From NCBI GenBank assembly GCA_017433225.1, contig JAFRHS010000037.1:1-49425 (forward strand): 49,425 nucleotides of DNA, given 5' to 3'. A program made the translations under genes and the position numbers. The notes below the pieces were generated by a model. The model searched no databases, was not told where the DNA came from, and saw nothing but the letters and a program-made list of their open reading frames with translations. The DNA comes from Clostridia bacterium (lineage in GTDB: Bacteria > Bacillota > Clostridia > Oscillospirales > Acutalibacteraceae). Positions 43,467 to 49,425 of this stretch are shown piece by piece. Position 1 is the first letter of the stretch. Every line of letters begins with the position of its first letter.

Positions 43467-44482
43467 CACTCTTTGAAGACATCCGCATCCTCTGTGAACT
43501 GCCCGGCGTCTCCGGCCGGGAAGAGCCCGTGCGGGAATACATCATCTCACAGCTGCCGGAAGGCGTCTCCTGTGAGACCGACGCGCTCGGCAACCTGTAC
43601 GTCGAGAAGAAGGGCGCAAAGCGTCCGAAAAATAAAGTGGTCCTGTTCGCTCATATGGACGAGGTGGGCCTGATGATCACCTATATCACCGATGACGGGT
43701 ACCTCAAGTTCGACGAGATCGGCGGCATCGACCCCGCGGTCCTCATCGGACGCACCGTCCGCCTCGAGTGCGGCCTCGTCGGCGTCATCGCGCTGAAAGC
43801 CCTGCACCTCTGTGAAGGGGACGAGGACAAAAAGATCCCGCCCATCCGGGAACTGTGCATCGACATCGGCGCGAAGGACCGGGCAGAGGCGGAAAAACAC
43901 GTCGCCCTCGGCTCCTATGCCGTGTTCCGTTCGGACTATGTCGAATTCGGCGGGTCCCGCGTCAAGATGAAAGCGCTCGATGACCGGTTCGGCTGCGCGC
44001 TCATGCTCGACCTCATCCGCTCGGACCTCGAGTACGACACGACCTTCGTCTTCACGGTCCAGGAAGAAGTGGGCGCCCGCGGCGCGGTCGCGGGAGCATA
44101 CACGACGGCCCCGGACATCGCGGTCATCCTGGAGACCACCACCGCCGGAGACATCTGCGGCGTGGAGGGGGAGCGGCGCGCCTGTGCCCTGGGCGATGGA
44201 CCGGTCATCTCCTACATGGACCGCGGGACGGTCTACGACCACGACCTCTATCGGCTGGCGATGGACACCGCGAAAGAGAACGGGATCCCGGCCCAGACCA
44301 AGACCCTGGTCGCCGGCGGGAACGACGCGTCGTCCATCCAGCGCACCGGAGCGGGCAGCAGGGTCCTCGCCATCTCGGCGCCGACCCGGTATCTGCACTC
44401 CCCGGTGGACGTCCTCGACAAGAACGACGTCGAGAACATGCAAAAGCTGCTGAACGTACTGCTGCCGAAGCTGGCGCAGTGA
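43463..44482 (+). CDS. M42 family metallo-aminopeptidase (second of pair)
   Basis: A 339-residue M42 peptidase with the same block order: FAHMDEVG, LDDRFG, QEEVGARG, ILETTTAGD (Glu in place of the Asp ligand seen in its neighbour) and YLHSPVD. The Glu/Asp difference at the metal site is one of the positions known to alter substrate choice in this family. The ATG overlaps the stop of the first copy, so equal synthesis is likely. A terminator follows at 44494. Confidence 0.9.
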   Translation: MTLFEDIRILCELPGVSGREEPVREYIISQLPEGVSCETDALGNLYVEKKGAKRPKNKVVLFAHMDEVGLMITYITDDGYLKFDEIGGIDPAVLIGRTVRLECGLVGVIALKALHLCEGDEDKKIPPIRELCIDIGAKDRAEAEKHVALGSYAVFRSDYVEFGGSRVKMKALDDRFGCALMLDLIRSDLEYDTTFVFTVQEEVGARGAVAGAYTTAPDIAVILETTTAGDICGVEGERRACALGDGPVISYMDRGTVYDHDLYRLAMDTAKENGIPAQTKTLVAGGNDASSIQRTGAGSRVLAISAPTRYLHSPVDVLDKNDVENMQKLLNVLLPKLAQ

Positions 44483-44493
44483 ATCGCCCCAAA

Positions 44494-44536
44494 AGAAAAG
44501 AGCAGAACCTCATCTCGAGGTCCTGCTCTTTTTTTG
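44494..44536. terminator. Terminator of the M42 operon
   Basis: AAGAGCAG and ACCTC pair with GAGGT and CTGCTCTT, followed by seven T residues on the plus strand; it is also the end region of the convergent gene. Confidence 0.82.
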
Positions 44537-44543
44537 TTTTGGA

Positions 44544-45647
44544 TCAGATGCCGAAGTCGACTTCGTCGGCGTTGGTTGTCTCTTTGCCGCACTCGGTGCA
44601 GACATATTTGACGGCGCCGTTCGTGTAGCCAACGATGACTTCTTTCTTTTCGGAACCGGTGTTGTAGGCGTCGTCTGCCGCGTCGTCACTGAGTTTGTGC
44701 CTGTCGGAGTAGGCGTGGGCTTCCAGCAGCTGGCGGTCCTTGAAGCGGAGGCCGCATTCCGGACACTGGCAGAAATGATTCATGTCCTCCACGATGGCGT
44801 CGCCGTCATAAATGGCGACCCAGTGATGGGTGTGGGGCGTCGTCGGGGCTTCTGTCGGGTTGACCGGATTGACCGGGACGACGTTGGCGGGAACCACCGT
44901 GGTCGACGGCGCTGTAGTGGGCGCTCTGGTCGTTGCCCGGTTGGTCAGGGGCTCGGTCCCGATGACCATGCCTTCCTGGATGCGGTACATGCGGCCGTTG
45001 TAGACATAGTTGCCGGTGAACTTCGAGTTGACCTTGCCGTTCTCGATGAGCCAGGAACCATAGTCGTTTTCCGCGATGCCGTTGAATTTGAAGTTGATGA
45101 CGTCGTTCTCGACGTACCACCAGCCGGTGTCGTTGCCGACGACGCCGGTGTAGCCGACGGTCTTGTCGAGTCCGGCATAAGAGCGCCAGACGCCTTTCTC
45201 GTCTTTGTGGACCGTGAGCTGCTGCGTCTTGTAGGTGCGGGTCGTGTTCTGGGTGGGCTCGAGGCTGCCGTATTTCTGGGAACCTTTTTCGGTCGTGACC
45301 GTGGTGGAAACGTCCGCGCCTTTGATCTTCCCGGACTGGTTGTGGTAGATGTAACCGCCGATGAGAAGACCGGCGATGAGCAGACCGATGAGGGCACCGA
45401 TGATGACGCCTTTTCGATGTTCTTTTTCTTCCTCTTCGGTCATGAAGTCCATCTCCGTTTCGGGAGCGGGCTCGTAGTCGACGGCGTTCTCGTCCGGTTC
45501 CGGAGCGTTCTTTGCCGCTTCCTTTTCCCAGGGCGTTTTGACCGGCTCGTCGGTGAAGAGGTCGGAGCTCTCGCCGACCGGTTTGAACCCGGCGTCCGGA
45601 TTCGCCGGTTTTGCTTTTATGATCTTTGCGTCTCCGTTGTATTTCAA
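44544..45647 (-). CDS. Membrane-anchored repeat protein with C2H2-like zinc finger
   Basis: A 367-residue protein: cytosolic acidic part (1-79), one transmembrane helix (80-101), then an extracellular region. Residues about 155-215 hold strand repeats of the YTGxxxNDxGWWYVENxxxN type seen in clostridial surface proteins. A Thr/Pro/Val linker (about 225-265) follows. Near the C-terminus CPECGLRFKDRQLLEAHAYSDRH fits C-x2-C-x12-H-x5-H, and a further CTEC knuckle lies close to the end. The start is taken as TTG 45647 with AAGGG 8 nt before it; the longer ATG frame begins inside the upstream terminator, before the promoter (TATACT near 45685). The role may be in the cell envelope; no enzyme motif is visible. 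Confidence 0.72.
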   Translation of the reverse strand: MKYNGDAKIIKAKPANPDAGFKPVGESSDLFTDEPVKTPWEKEAAKNAPEPDENAVDYEPAPETEMDFMTEEEEKEHRKGVIIGALIGLLIAGLLIGGYIYHNQSGKIKGADVSTTVTTEKGSQKYGSLEPTQNTTRTYKTQQLTVHKDEKGVWRSYAGLDKTVGYTGVVGNDTGWWYVENDVINFKFNGIAENDYGSWLIENGKVNSKFTGNYVYNGRMYRIQEGMVIGTEPLTNRATTRAPTTAPSTTVVPANVVPVNPVNPTEAPTTPHTHHWVAIYDGDAIVEDMNHFCQCPECGLRFKDRQLLEAHAYSDRHKLSDDAADDAYNTGSEKKEVIVGYTNGAVKYVCTECGKETTNADEVDFGI

Positions 45648-45714
45648 AGAGATGCACCCTTTCTCACGTGGTGATAGTAGATTAAGTATAGCATAAATAG
45701 AAAAATAGGCAAAA

Positions 45715-45747
45715 AGAAAAGATCCGACCATGTCGGATCTTTTCTTT
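45715..45747 (-). terminator. Terminator of tRNA-Val
   Basis: AAAAGATCCGAC / GTCGGATCTTTT, loop of 3 nt, followed on the minus strand by TTTT. It lies directly after the CCA end of the tRNA. Confidence 0.85.
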
Positions 45748-45750
45748 TCT

Positions 45751-45826
45751 TGGTGGACGATACGGGACTCGAACCTGTGACCTTCCGCACGTCAAGCGGA
45801 TGCTCTCCCAGCTGAGCTAATCGTCC
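45751..45826 (-). tRNA. tRNA-Val (anticodon GAC)
   Basis: A 76-nt tRNA with encoded CCA. The acceptor stem GGACGAT pairs with ATCGTCC, the D arm reads GCTCAGCTGGGAGAGC, the anticodon stem TCCGC/GCGGA encloses loop TTGACGT (anticodon GAC), and the T arm reads ACAGGTTCGAGTCCTGT. The promoter is upstream at 45861-45889 and the terminator at 45715. Confidence 0.95.
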
Positions 45827-45860
45827 ATATTGGGGTCGCACGAGCGGTGCAACGTCAATT

Positions 45861-45889
45861 ATTCTACTAGCAAATCGCCCAAAAGTCAA
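45861..45889 (-). promoter_or_regulatory. Promoter of tRNA-Val
   Basis: Minus strand -35 TTGACT (45884-45889), 17-bp spacer, -10 TAGAAT (45861-45866). The rest of the gap to 46067 holds a TATAAT at 46035-46040 that probably drives the zinc-ribbon gene, and an inverted repeat CAACAG/CTGTTG around 45995; nothing else is evident. Confidence 0.7.
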
Positions 45890-46067
45890 CAATTAGTTTT
45901 AAGATTATAAAGAAATCGCAAAACTTCAAAGGTGTAGCAAGAATTTAAGTTAACTTTAGGTTTGTTCGAATATGATGTAGCCACAACAGGAGAAAATACT
46001 GTTGTTGCAGGACTTCAGAGAATGAAAGCTGCATTATAATAATTGGAATTCCGAAAGGAGAATCCCT

Positions 46068-46547
46068 ATGTATTGCAAAGCATGTGGCAAAGTAGTTCCC
46101 GATGACGCTGTCTACTGCCCGCAGTGTGGCGCGCCCCTCGAAAAAGTGGATGCGGAGCCCAAGCAGAACACCGGCAACAACGGAAACTACCATGCAAATT
46201 ACAACAATATGAGCGATAAAGAACGCCAGGAGATGGAATTCATCCAGGGCAGACTCAACAAGGGCCGCCTTTATGGTGTCGTCTCTATCGTGTGCAGCAT
46301 CCTCGGACTCGGCTCCTTCGGGACTCTGGACGTCGTCGCCATCATCTTCGGCTACCTCGGACTCAAGAGCCTGAAAGCCGTCCCGAACAGCTACCCCGAC
46401 AAGCATATGGCTGTCACCCTGAACCGCGCCGGCATCATCTGCAGCGCCGGTCTCATCATCCTGACCGCCATCTTCATCATCATCGCGCTGATTGCCTTCC
46501 CGTGGATCTTCGCGTCCATCGCAGGCTTCTTCGCAGCGCTCATCTAA
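46068..46547 (+). CDS. Zinc-ribbon membrane protein
   Basis: A 159-residue protein with an N-terminal zinc ribbon (Cys3, Cys6, Cys17, Cys20 in MYCKACG...YCPQCG), an Asn-rich linker (30-50), and two to three hydrophobic segments (about 70-160) of the DUF4190-like type, including GTLDVVAIIFGYLGLKS. The zinc ribbon would face the cytosol. AAAGGAG precedes the ATG by about 8 nt. It is followed after 15 bp by the YtvI-like gene, probably in one operon. Function is unknown; such proteins are common in Clostridia. Confidence 0.82.
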   Translation: MYCKACGKVVPDDAVYCPQCGAPLEKVDAEPKQNTGNNGNYHANYNNMSDKERQEMEFIQGRLNKGRLYGVVSIVCSILGLGSFGTLDVVAIIFGYLGLKSLKAVPNSYPDKHMAVTLNRAGIICSAGLIILTAIFIIIALIAFPWIFASIAGFFAALI

Positions 46548-46562
46548 GGAGGAAATGAATCT

Positions 46563-47168
46563 ATGGCCCGTTCGTTCAGCGAACAAGTCGTTCGCGAGGG
46601 AACTTCGACCCTGAAAGACTGGGTGAAGTCGCAGGCCATCCTGACGACCATCACCCTCGTGGGACTGCTCGTCGGTCTCAAACTCATCGGCATCGGACAC
46701 TGGATCCTTGCTGCGGTGGCGATCACCCTCGTCGACCTGCTCCCGGTCCTCGGCCTGTCCGTCACCATGATCCCCTGGGCGGTCTATGAACTGGTATTCC
46801 AGAAAGACACCCGGACCGGACTCTGGATCTTCCTGTTGTTCGTCATCATCATGGTCGTGAAGCAGGTCCTGGAACCCTTCGTACGGGGCGCGTCTCTCGG
46901 CATCAGCCCCTGGGAGGAGATCGTCTCCAGCGTCGCCGGCTTCGCCCTCATGGGCGGCAACGGCCTCGGCCTCATCTTAGGGCCATGTGTCTACATCGTC
47001 GGCAAGAAAGTGTACCGCACCATGCATCCGGAACTCGCCGGACGCGGCACCACCGGGTACTTTGACCGGGGCTTCGGCCAGAAGGCGGAGCCTTCCCGCA
47101 AAGAACCGGAAGGTGTCGTCATCGACATCACGGATGACGTGGAAGAAGTACGGGAAGAGGCTCCGTAA
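46563..47168 (+). CDS. Half-length YtvI/AI-2E-family membrane protein
   Basis: A 201-residue membrane protein that matches only the C-terminal half of the AI-2E exporter/sporulation YtvI family: an amphipathic start (LKDWVKSQAILTTITLVG), then DLLPVLGLSVTMIPWAVYEL, KQVLEPFVRGASLG and a final LGPCVY helix. Family members are normally about 350 residues, so the first helices are missing here, yet the frame starts cleanly with its own AGGAGG site. A polar C-terminal tail (about 160-201) ends in acidic residues. It could be a functional short form or a fission product whose other half lies elsewhere. Confidence 0.75.
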   Translation: MARSFSEQVVREGTSTLKDWVKSQAILTTITLVGLLVGLKLIGIGHWILAAVAITLVDLLPVLGLSVTMIPWAVYELVFQKDTRTGLWIFLLFVIIMVVKQVLEPFVRGASLGISPWEEIVSSVAGFALMGGNGLGLILGPCVYIVGKKVYRTMHPELAGRGTTGYFDRGFGQKAEPSRKEPEGVVIDITDDVEEVREEAP

Positions 47169-47186
47169 ATCGCCTTTGACTATAAA

Positions 47187-47225
47187 AAAGACCCTTCGGC
47201 AGAACTTCTGTCGAAGGGTTTTCTT
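47187..47225 (+). terminator. Terminator after the YtvI-like gene
   Basis: ACCCTTCG and CAGA pair with TCTG and CGAAGGGT, followed by TTTTCTTTTG; it lies between convergent genes. Confidence 0.85.
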
Positions 47226-47236
47226 TTGTTCGGGCG

Positions 47237-48157
47237 TTATGCCTTTGTCGTCGTGGTGGTAGCAGCTCCCTGCTTCTCCGCGTCGACGATCCGCTGTGCG
47301 GTGGCCTGACGGACTCTGGCCTGCTGAAGGGCGGCCTGAGCTTCCTGCAGGTCCTCTTTTCTGTCGTCATAGAAGACACGGTATTCGGCGATCCGCTCAC
47401 GGTACTCTTTCGTGGTGTACGTTTTCTCACCGTTCGCGTTGCTGAAATAGACCTGACAGAACTTGCTGCCGGAGACGGGACGGCTGTTGGCCGCAGCTCC
47501 GGTGACGGTGTACTTCTTCTGGCTGAGGTTGAAGTAATGACCGACTTTGGACCAGTTGGCGTTCGAATAGCTCATGTAGTCCGGATGCTCGTCGGCGACC
47601 TTCTTTTCGGCGTACCAGCTGTCAGCAGCTTTGGCGGCATTGGAGAAAGTGCCAAGGTTTTCGGCGATCTTGTTGCCGTTCACCGTGAACTGCTTCGGTG
47701 CCGTGTTGAGATCGTAATAAGCGTCGGCGTCAGCCTCTGCCATCGCCATCATGGTGTCCGTGACGACCAGCTCTTTCAGCCCGTCTGCTTTGCGGTACTC
47801 ATTGACTTTGTCGATGAGGTCCAGCGCCGCTTCGAGGTTGTCGAGCGAGGTGGCGTCTCCGGCAGTGCCGTAGGCGATGAGGTTTTTGTACTTCGCGTTG
47901 TCAAGTGCTTCTGTGGCGGACTTGGAACCTGCCCACTGGAAAAACCCGTAGGACCCCCGACGGTTCTGAGCCTGAGCCTCAGTGAATGCGGCCTGACAAT
48001 CGGCGACTTTCTGCTCCAGTTCTGCGACCTGGGCGGTTGCTGCCTCAAGTTCTTTCTCGGCATCGGTCTTGGCGAAGCCGGGAACGAGGAGAACGCAGAC
48101 CAGCAGGACTGCAGCGAAGATGGATGCAAGCAATTTCTTGAAATGACCTTTTTTCAT
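47237..48157 (-). CDS. Secreted CAP-domain protein
   Basis: A 306-residue exported protein. The signal peptide covers about 1-29 (ending VPGFAK) and a coiled coil about 31-62 (AEKELEAATAQVAELEQKVA). A GSYGFFQWAG segment precedes the CAP/SCP domain (about 100-255, with VNEYRKADGLKELVV, MMAMAEADADAYY, AENLG and VGHYF blocks). The C-terminal 50 residues again look helical and end in a Thr run. CAP proteins of Clostridia are extracellular with varied or unknown roles. AAAGGAG precedes the ATG. The promoter is at 48187-48215. Confidence 0.87.
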   Translation of the reverse strand: MKKGHFKKLLASIFAAVLLVCVLLVPGFAKTDAEKELEAATAQVAELEQKVADCQAAFTEAQAQNRRGSYGFFQWAGSKSATEALDNAKYKNLIAYGTAGDATSLDNLEAALDLIDKVNEYRKADGLKELVVTDTMMAMAEADADAYYDLNTAPKQFTVNGNKIAENLGTFSNAAKAADSWYAEKKVADEHPDYMSYSNANWSKVGHYFNLSQKKYTVTGAAANSRPVSGSKFCQVYFSNANGEKTYTTKEYRERIAEYRVFYDDRKEDLQEAQAALQQARVRQATAQRIVDAEKQGAATTTTTKA

Positions 48158-48186
48158 GAAGTGCTCCTTTCTTTTCTCCGCTTAAT

Positions 48187-48215
48187 AATATAATAGCTTT
48201 TTAAGAAAATAACAA
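48187..48215 (-). promoter_or_regulatory. Promoter of the CAP-domain gene
   Basis: Minus strand -35 TTGTTA (48210-48215), 17-bp spacer, -10 TATATT (48187-48192). Confidence 0.6.
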
Positions 48216-48277
48216 GTACAAATCTTTGTGAATGTTAAACAAGGGAGATAAATCGTCCTTATGCATTCTACACAAAG

Positions 48278-48305
48278 AAACAGCCTCTCCCTGCGGAAAG
48301 GCTGC
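48278..48305 (-). terminator. Terminator of thiT
   Basis: Minus strand CAGCCTTTCC pairs with GGAGAGGCTG (one mismatch pair), loop GCAG, followed by TTTCTTT. Confidence 0.75.
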
Positions 48306-48332
48306 TGAAATCTTGTGGATGGCGGCGGAATG

Positions 48333-48959
48333 TCATTCCGCGGTTTTTTCTGCGATCTTTTTTCCGCTGTTCTCTTTCGAAGTGAGCTTCGAAAGGAGCG
48401 CGATGACCGCGCAGATGCCGACGACGGAGATGACGGTCTCCGGGACCATGTACGTCGCGTTGTAGCTCGCAGAGTAGGCGAGGACCGCTTTGACGGCGGT
48501 GTCCGGCGCATACTCGGTCCAGATGGTGGCTCCACTGATGAAGTGGCTGATGTACCGGATGACACAGACCATGACGGTGCCGGCCGAAGCCGCCGCGTAC
48601 GGATTCCGGATGACCCGCTTGAACAGGCCGGCAAAGCCGAGGAACGTAAAGGGCACGAGGTAGTCCGCGAACACCAGGATGATGTAGGCGAGGATGCCCT
48701 GGACGTAACTGAAGTTGCCGATGCCGCCGACGAGGATCTGCAGGATGCCGTAAGCGAGTCCCGAAGCGAGGCCCCAGGGGACACCGAGGATCCAGCTGAC
48801 CGCCAGGATGGGGACCTGGCTGAAAAGCGTCACGCTGCCGCCGAAGGGGAGCTGCACGACCGGGATGACGCTGAGCACCGTGGCCAGTGCCACCATGACA
48901 GCGCTGAAGACCAGCTGAAAGGTCCGGTTGTTTGTGTCGATCCGTGTTTTGTTTGCCAT
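48333..48959 (-). CDS. thiT: Thiamine ECF transporter S component
   Basis: A 208-residue, six-helix membrane protein of the ThiT family, the substrate-binding subunit that works with the shared ECF module (EcfA/A'/T, not in this window). Recognised blocks are the N-terminal helix AVMVALATVLS, PFGGSVTLFSQVPI, LGVPWGLASGLAYG and the WTEYAP loop near residue 148 with its conserved Trp and Glu. The assignment is strongly supported by the TPP riboswitch directly upstream. The C-terminal 20 residues are charged. AAAGGA lies 7-8 nt before the ATG, immediately after the riboswitch 3' end. Confidence 0.93.
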   Translation of the reverse strand: MANKTRIDTNNRTFQLVFSAVMVALATVLSVIPVVQLPFGGSVTLFSQVPILAVSWILGVPWGLASGLAYGILQILVGGIGNFSYVQGILAYIILVFADYLVPFTFLGFAGLFKRVIRNPYAAASAGTVMVCVIRYISHFISGATIWTEYAPDTAVKAVLAYSASYNATYMVPETVISVVGICAVIALLSKLTSKENSGKKIAEKTAE

Positions 48960-48970
48960 AAGTTTTTTCC

Positions 48971-49056
48971 TTTCCTACGCAGGCATTACCCTGATCAGGT
49001 CTTGGGGTCTTCGGGTCTCACCCTCATCTCAGCCCGTTCCACGAGCACCCCCAGGT
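48971..49056 (-). promoter_or_regulatory. TPP riboswitch (THI element)
   Basis: On the minus strand the conserved blocks appear in order: GGGGTGCTCGTG, GGCTGAGATGAGGG, GACCC, ACCTGATCAGGGTAATGCC and GCGTAGGAAA. The last block runs into the thiT Shine-Dalgarno AAAGGA, so control of translation initiation by TPP is likely; no separate terminator hairpin with a T-run lies between it and thiT. Confidence 0.95.
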
Positions 49057-49094
49057 GGGTATGCGGTTTTTCTGTGGCGATTTACGCCTCGAAA

Positions 49095-49123
49095 ATCTTA
49101 CCACAAGCTCCTCCGTCTGACAA
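49095..49123 (-). promoter_or_regulatory. Promoter of thiT and its riboswitch
   Basis: Minus strand -35 TTGTCA (49118-49123), 17-bp spacer, -10 TAAGAT (49095-49100), about 40 bp before the riboswitch core. Confidence 0.65.
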
Positions 49124-49425
49124 TCATTTCTTTCCGTTGCGTCTCGGGAACGAGACAGTCAAACCGGAATGCCCCTCGACGCAGCATTCGAGAAGCCCCA
49201 CAAACTTGTATTTGTCGAGCTCTTCAAACTTGCACCTGCTAGGTGACATCCGCCCTGGCAGCGGGGCATCGGCGTGCCCCTGCAAGCTGCCGTGCGTATT
49301 TGTGCCCTCCGCTTCGCTCCGGGCTTCGTGCCAGCGGCTTGCAGCGCCGTCAAGGGGCCCGCTCGCTCCGCGACAGGCAACCACCTACCGCGTTGCCTGC
49401 CCTTGACCGCACTTCCACCCGCCGG
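49124..49425. other. Intergenic, hairpin-rich stretch at right edge
   Basis: I see no confident gene here. Several inverted repeats occur: GTCTCG/CGAGAC (49140-49155), GGGGCA/TGCCCC around 49265, and a nested pair with outer arms GTCAAGGG (49349-49356) / CCCTTGAC (49400-49407) and inner arms GGCAAC (49376-49381) / GTTGCC (49392-49397). The minus strand reads through 49130-49210 as a peptide with ELDKYKFVGLL, resembling a short word at the left window edge. It may be a dispersed repeat element. Confidence 0.45.

Noticed and set aside
1-49425. CRISPR arrays, insertion sequences, prophage genes
   Set aside because: No spaced direct-repeat array, transposase, integrase or phage structural gene was found on either strand.

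Overview
The window looks like chromosome of a high-GC member of the Clostridia (Bacillota), most likely a gut or rumen commensal of the Oscillospirales/Lachnospirales type. The reasons are purine-rich GGAGG ribosome binding sites, Gram-positive signal peptides, a GPH-type sugar importer, paired M42 peptidases, a TPP riboswitch in front of thiT, and CAP-domain and zinc-ribbon surface proteins. There is no phage, insertion sequence or CRISPR signal. Thirty-six protein genes were assigned. All 36 end in TAA (23) or TGA (13) and none in TAG.

Layout. 1-318 is inverted-repeat-rich intergenic DNA. 319-1749 (-) is an amino-acid:cation symporter. 1922-6524 (+) is a packed run: lipoprotein, metallophosphoesterase, a GH20 homologue lacking its catalytic Asp-Glu pair, and a potassium channel. 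6646-25368 is a locus for acylated rhamnosides: two intracellular GH78 alpha-L-rhamnosidases, a permuted GH3, a GPH importer, four secreted and two cytosolic alpha/beta-hydrolase esterases, and an AraC regulator. 25602-33051 is L-rhamnose catabolism: FucO, a second AraC regulator, RhaB, RhaD, a FucI/AraA-type isomerase in the place of RhaA, and an MFS permease interrupted by an in-frame TAG. 33231-40438 is a separate five-gene operon (class II aldolase, FucI-like isomerase, FGGY kinase, DUF4432 epimerase-like protein, GH2) for an unidentified sugar. The rest is housekeeping or surface: secreted lipase-like protein, membrane protein, two M42 peptidases, a membrane-anchored repeat protein with a C2H2-like finger, tRNA-Val(GAC), zinc-ribbon protein, half-length YtvI/AI-2E protein, CAP protein, and TPP-riboswitch-controlled ThiT.

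How it works together (inference). Secreted esterases strip acyl groups from a rhamnosylated glycan or glycoside outside the cell. The GPH importer takes up the product. Cytosolic esterases, GH78 and GH3 finish it to monosaccharides. The isomerase, RhaB and RhaD turn L-rhamnose into DHAP and L-lactaldehyde, and FucO reduces the aldehyde to 1,2-propanediol.

The strongest new signal is regulatory. Six promoters of the rhamnoside locus (four +, two -) carry a tandem direct repeat built on ATGAT with an exact 21-bp period, and the -10 hexamer starts exactly 47 bp after the first ATGAT. Three other promoters (fucO, rhaB, and one in the gap beside the first AraC gene) share a different element (GACAyTTTTTT...TAAA...ACCTGT) whose start lies exactly 49 bp before the -10. 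The third of these has no gene behind it: it drives a stretch of about 110 nt that ends in a perfect intrinsic terminator. That stretch can fold so that UCUCCUC is exposed in a loop, and it looks like an undescribed small RNA tied to rhamnose use.
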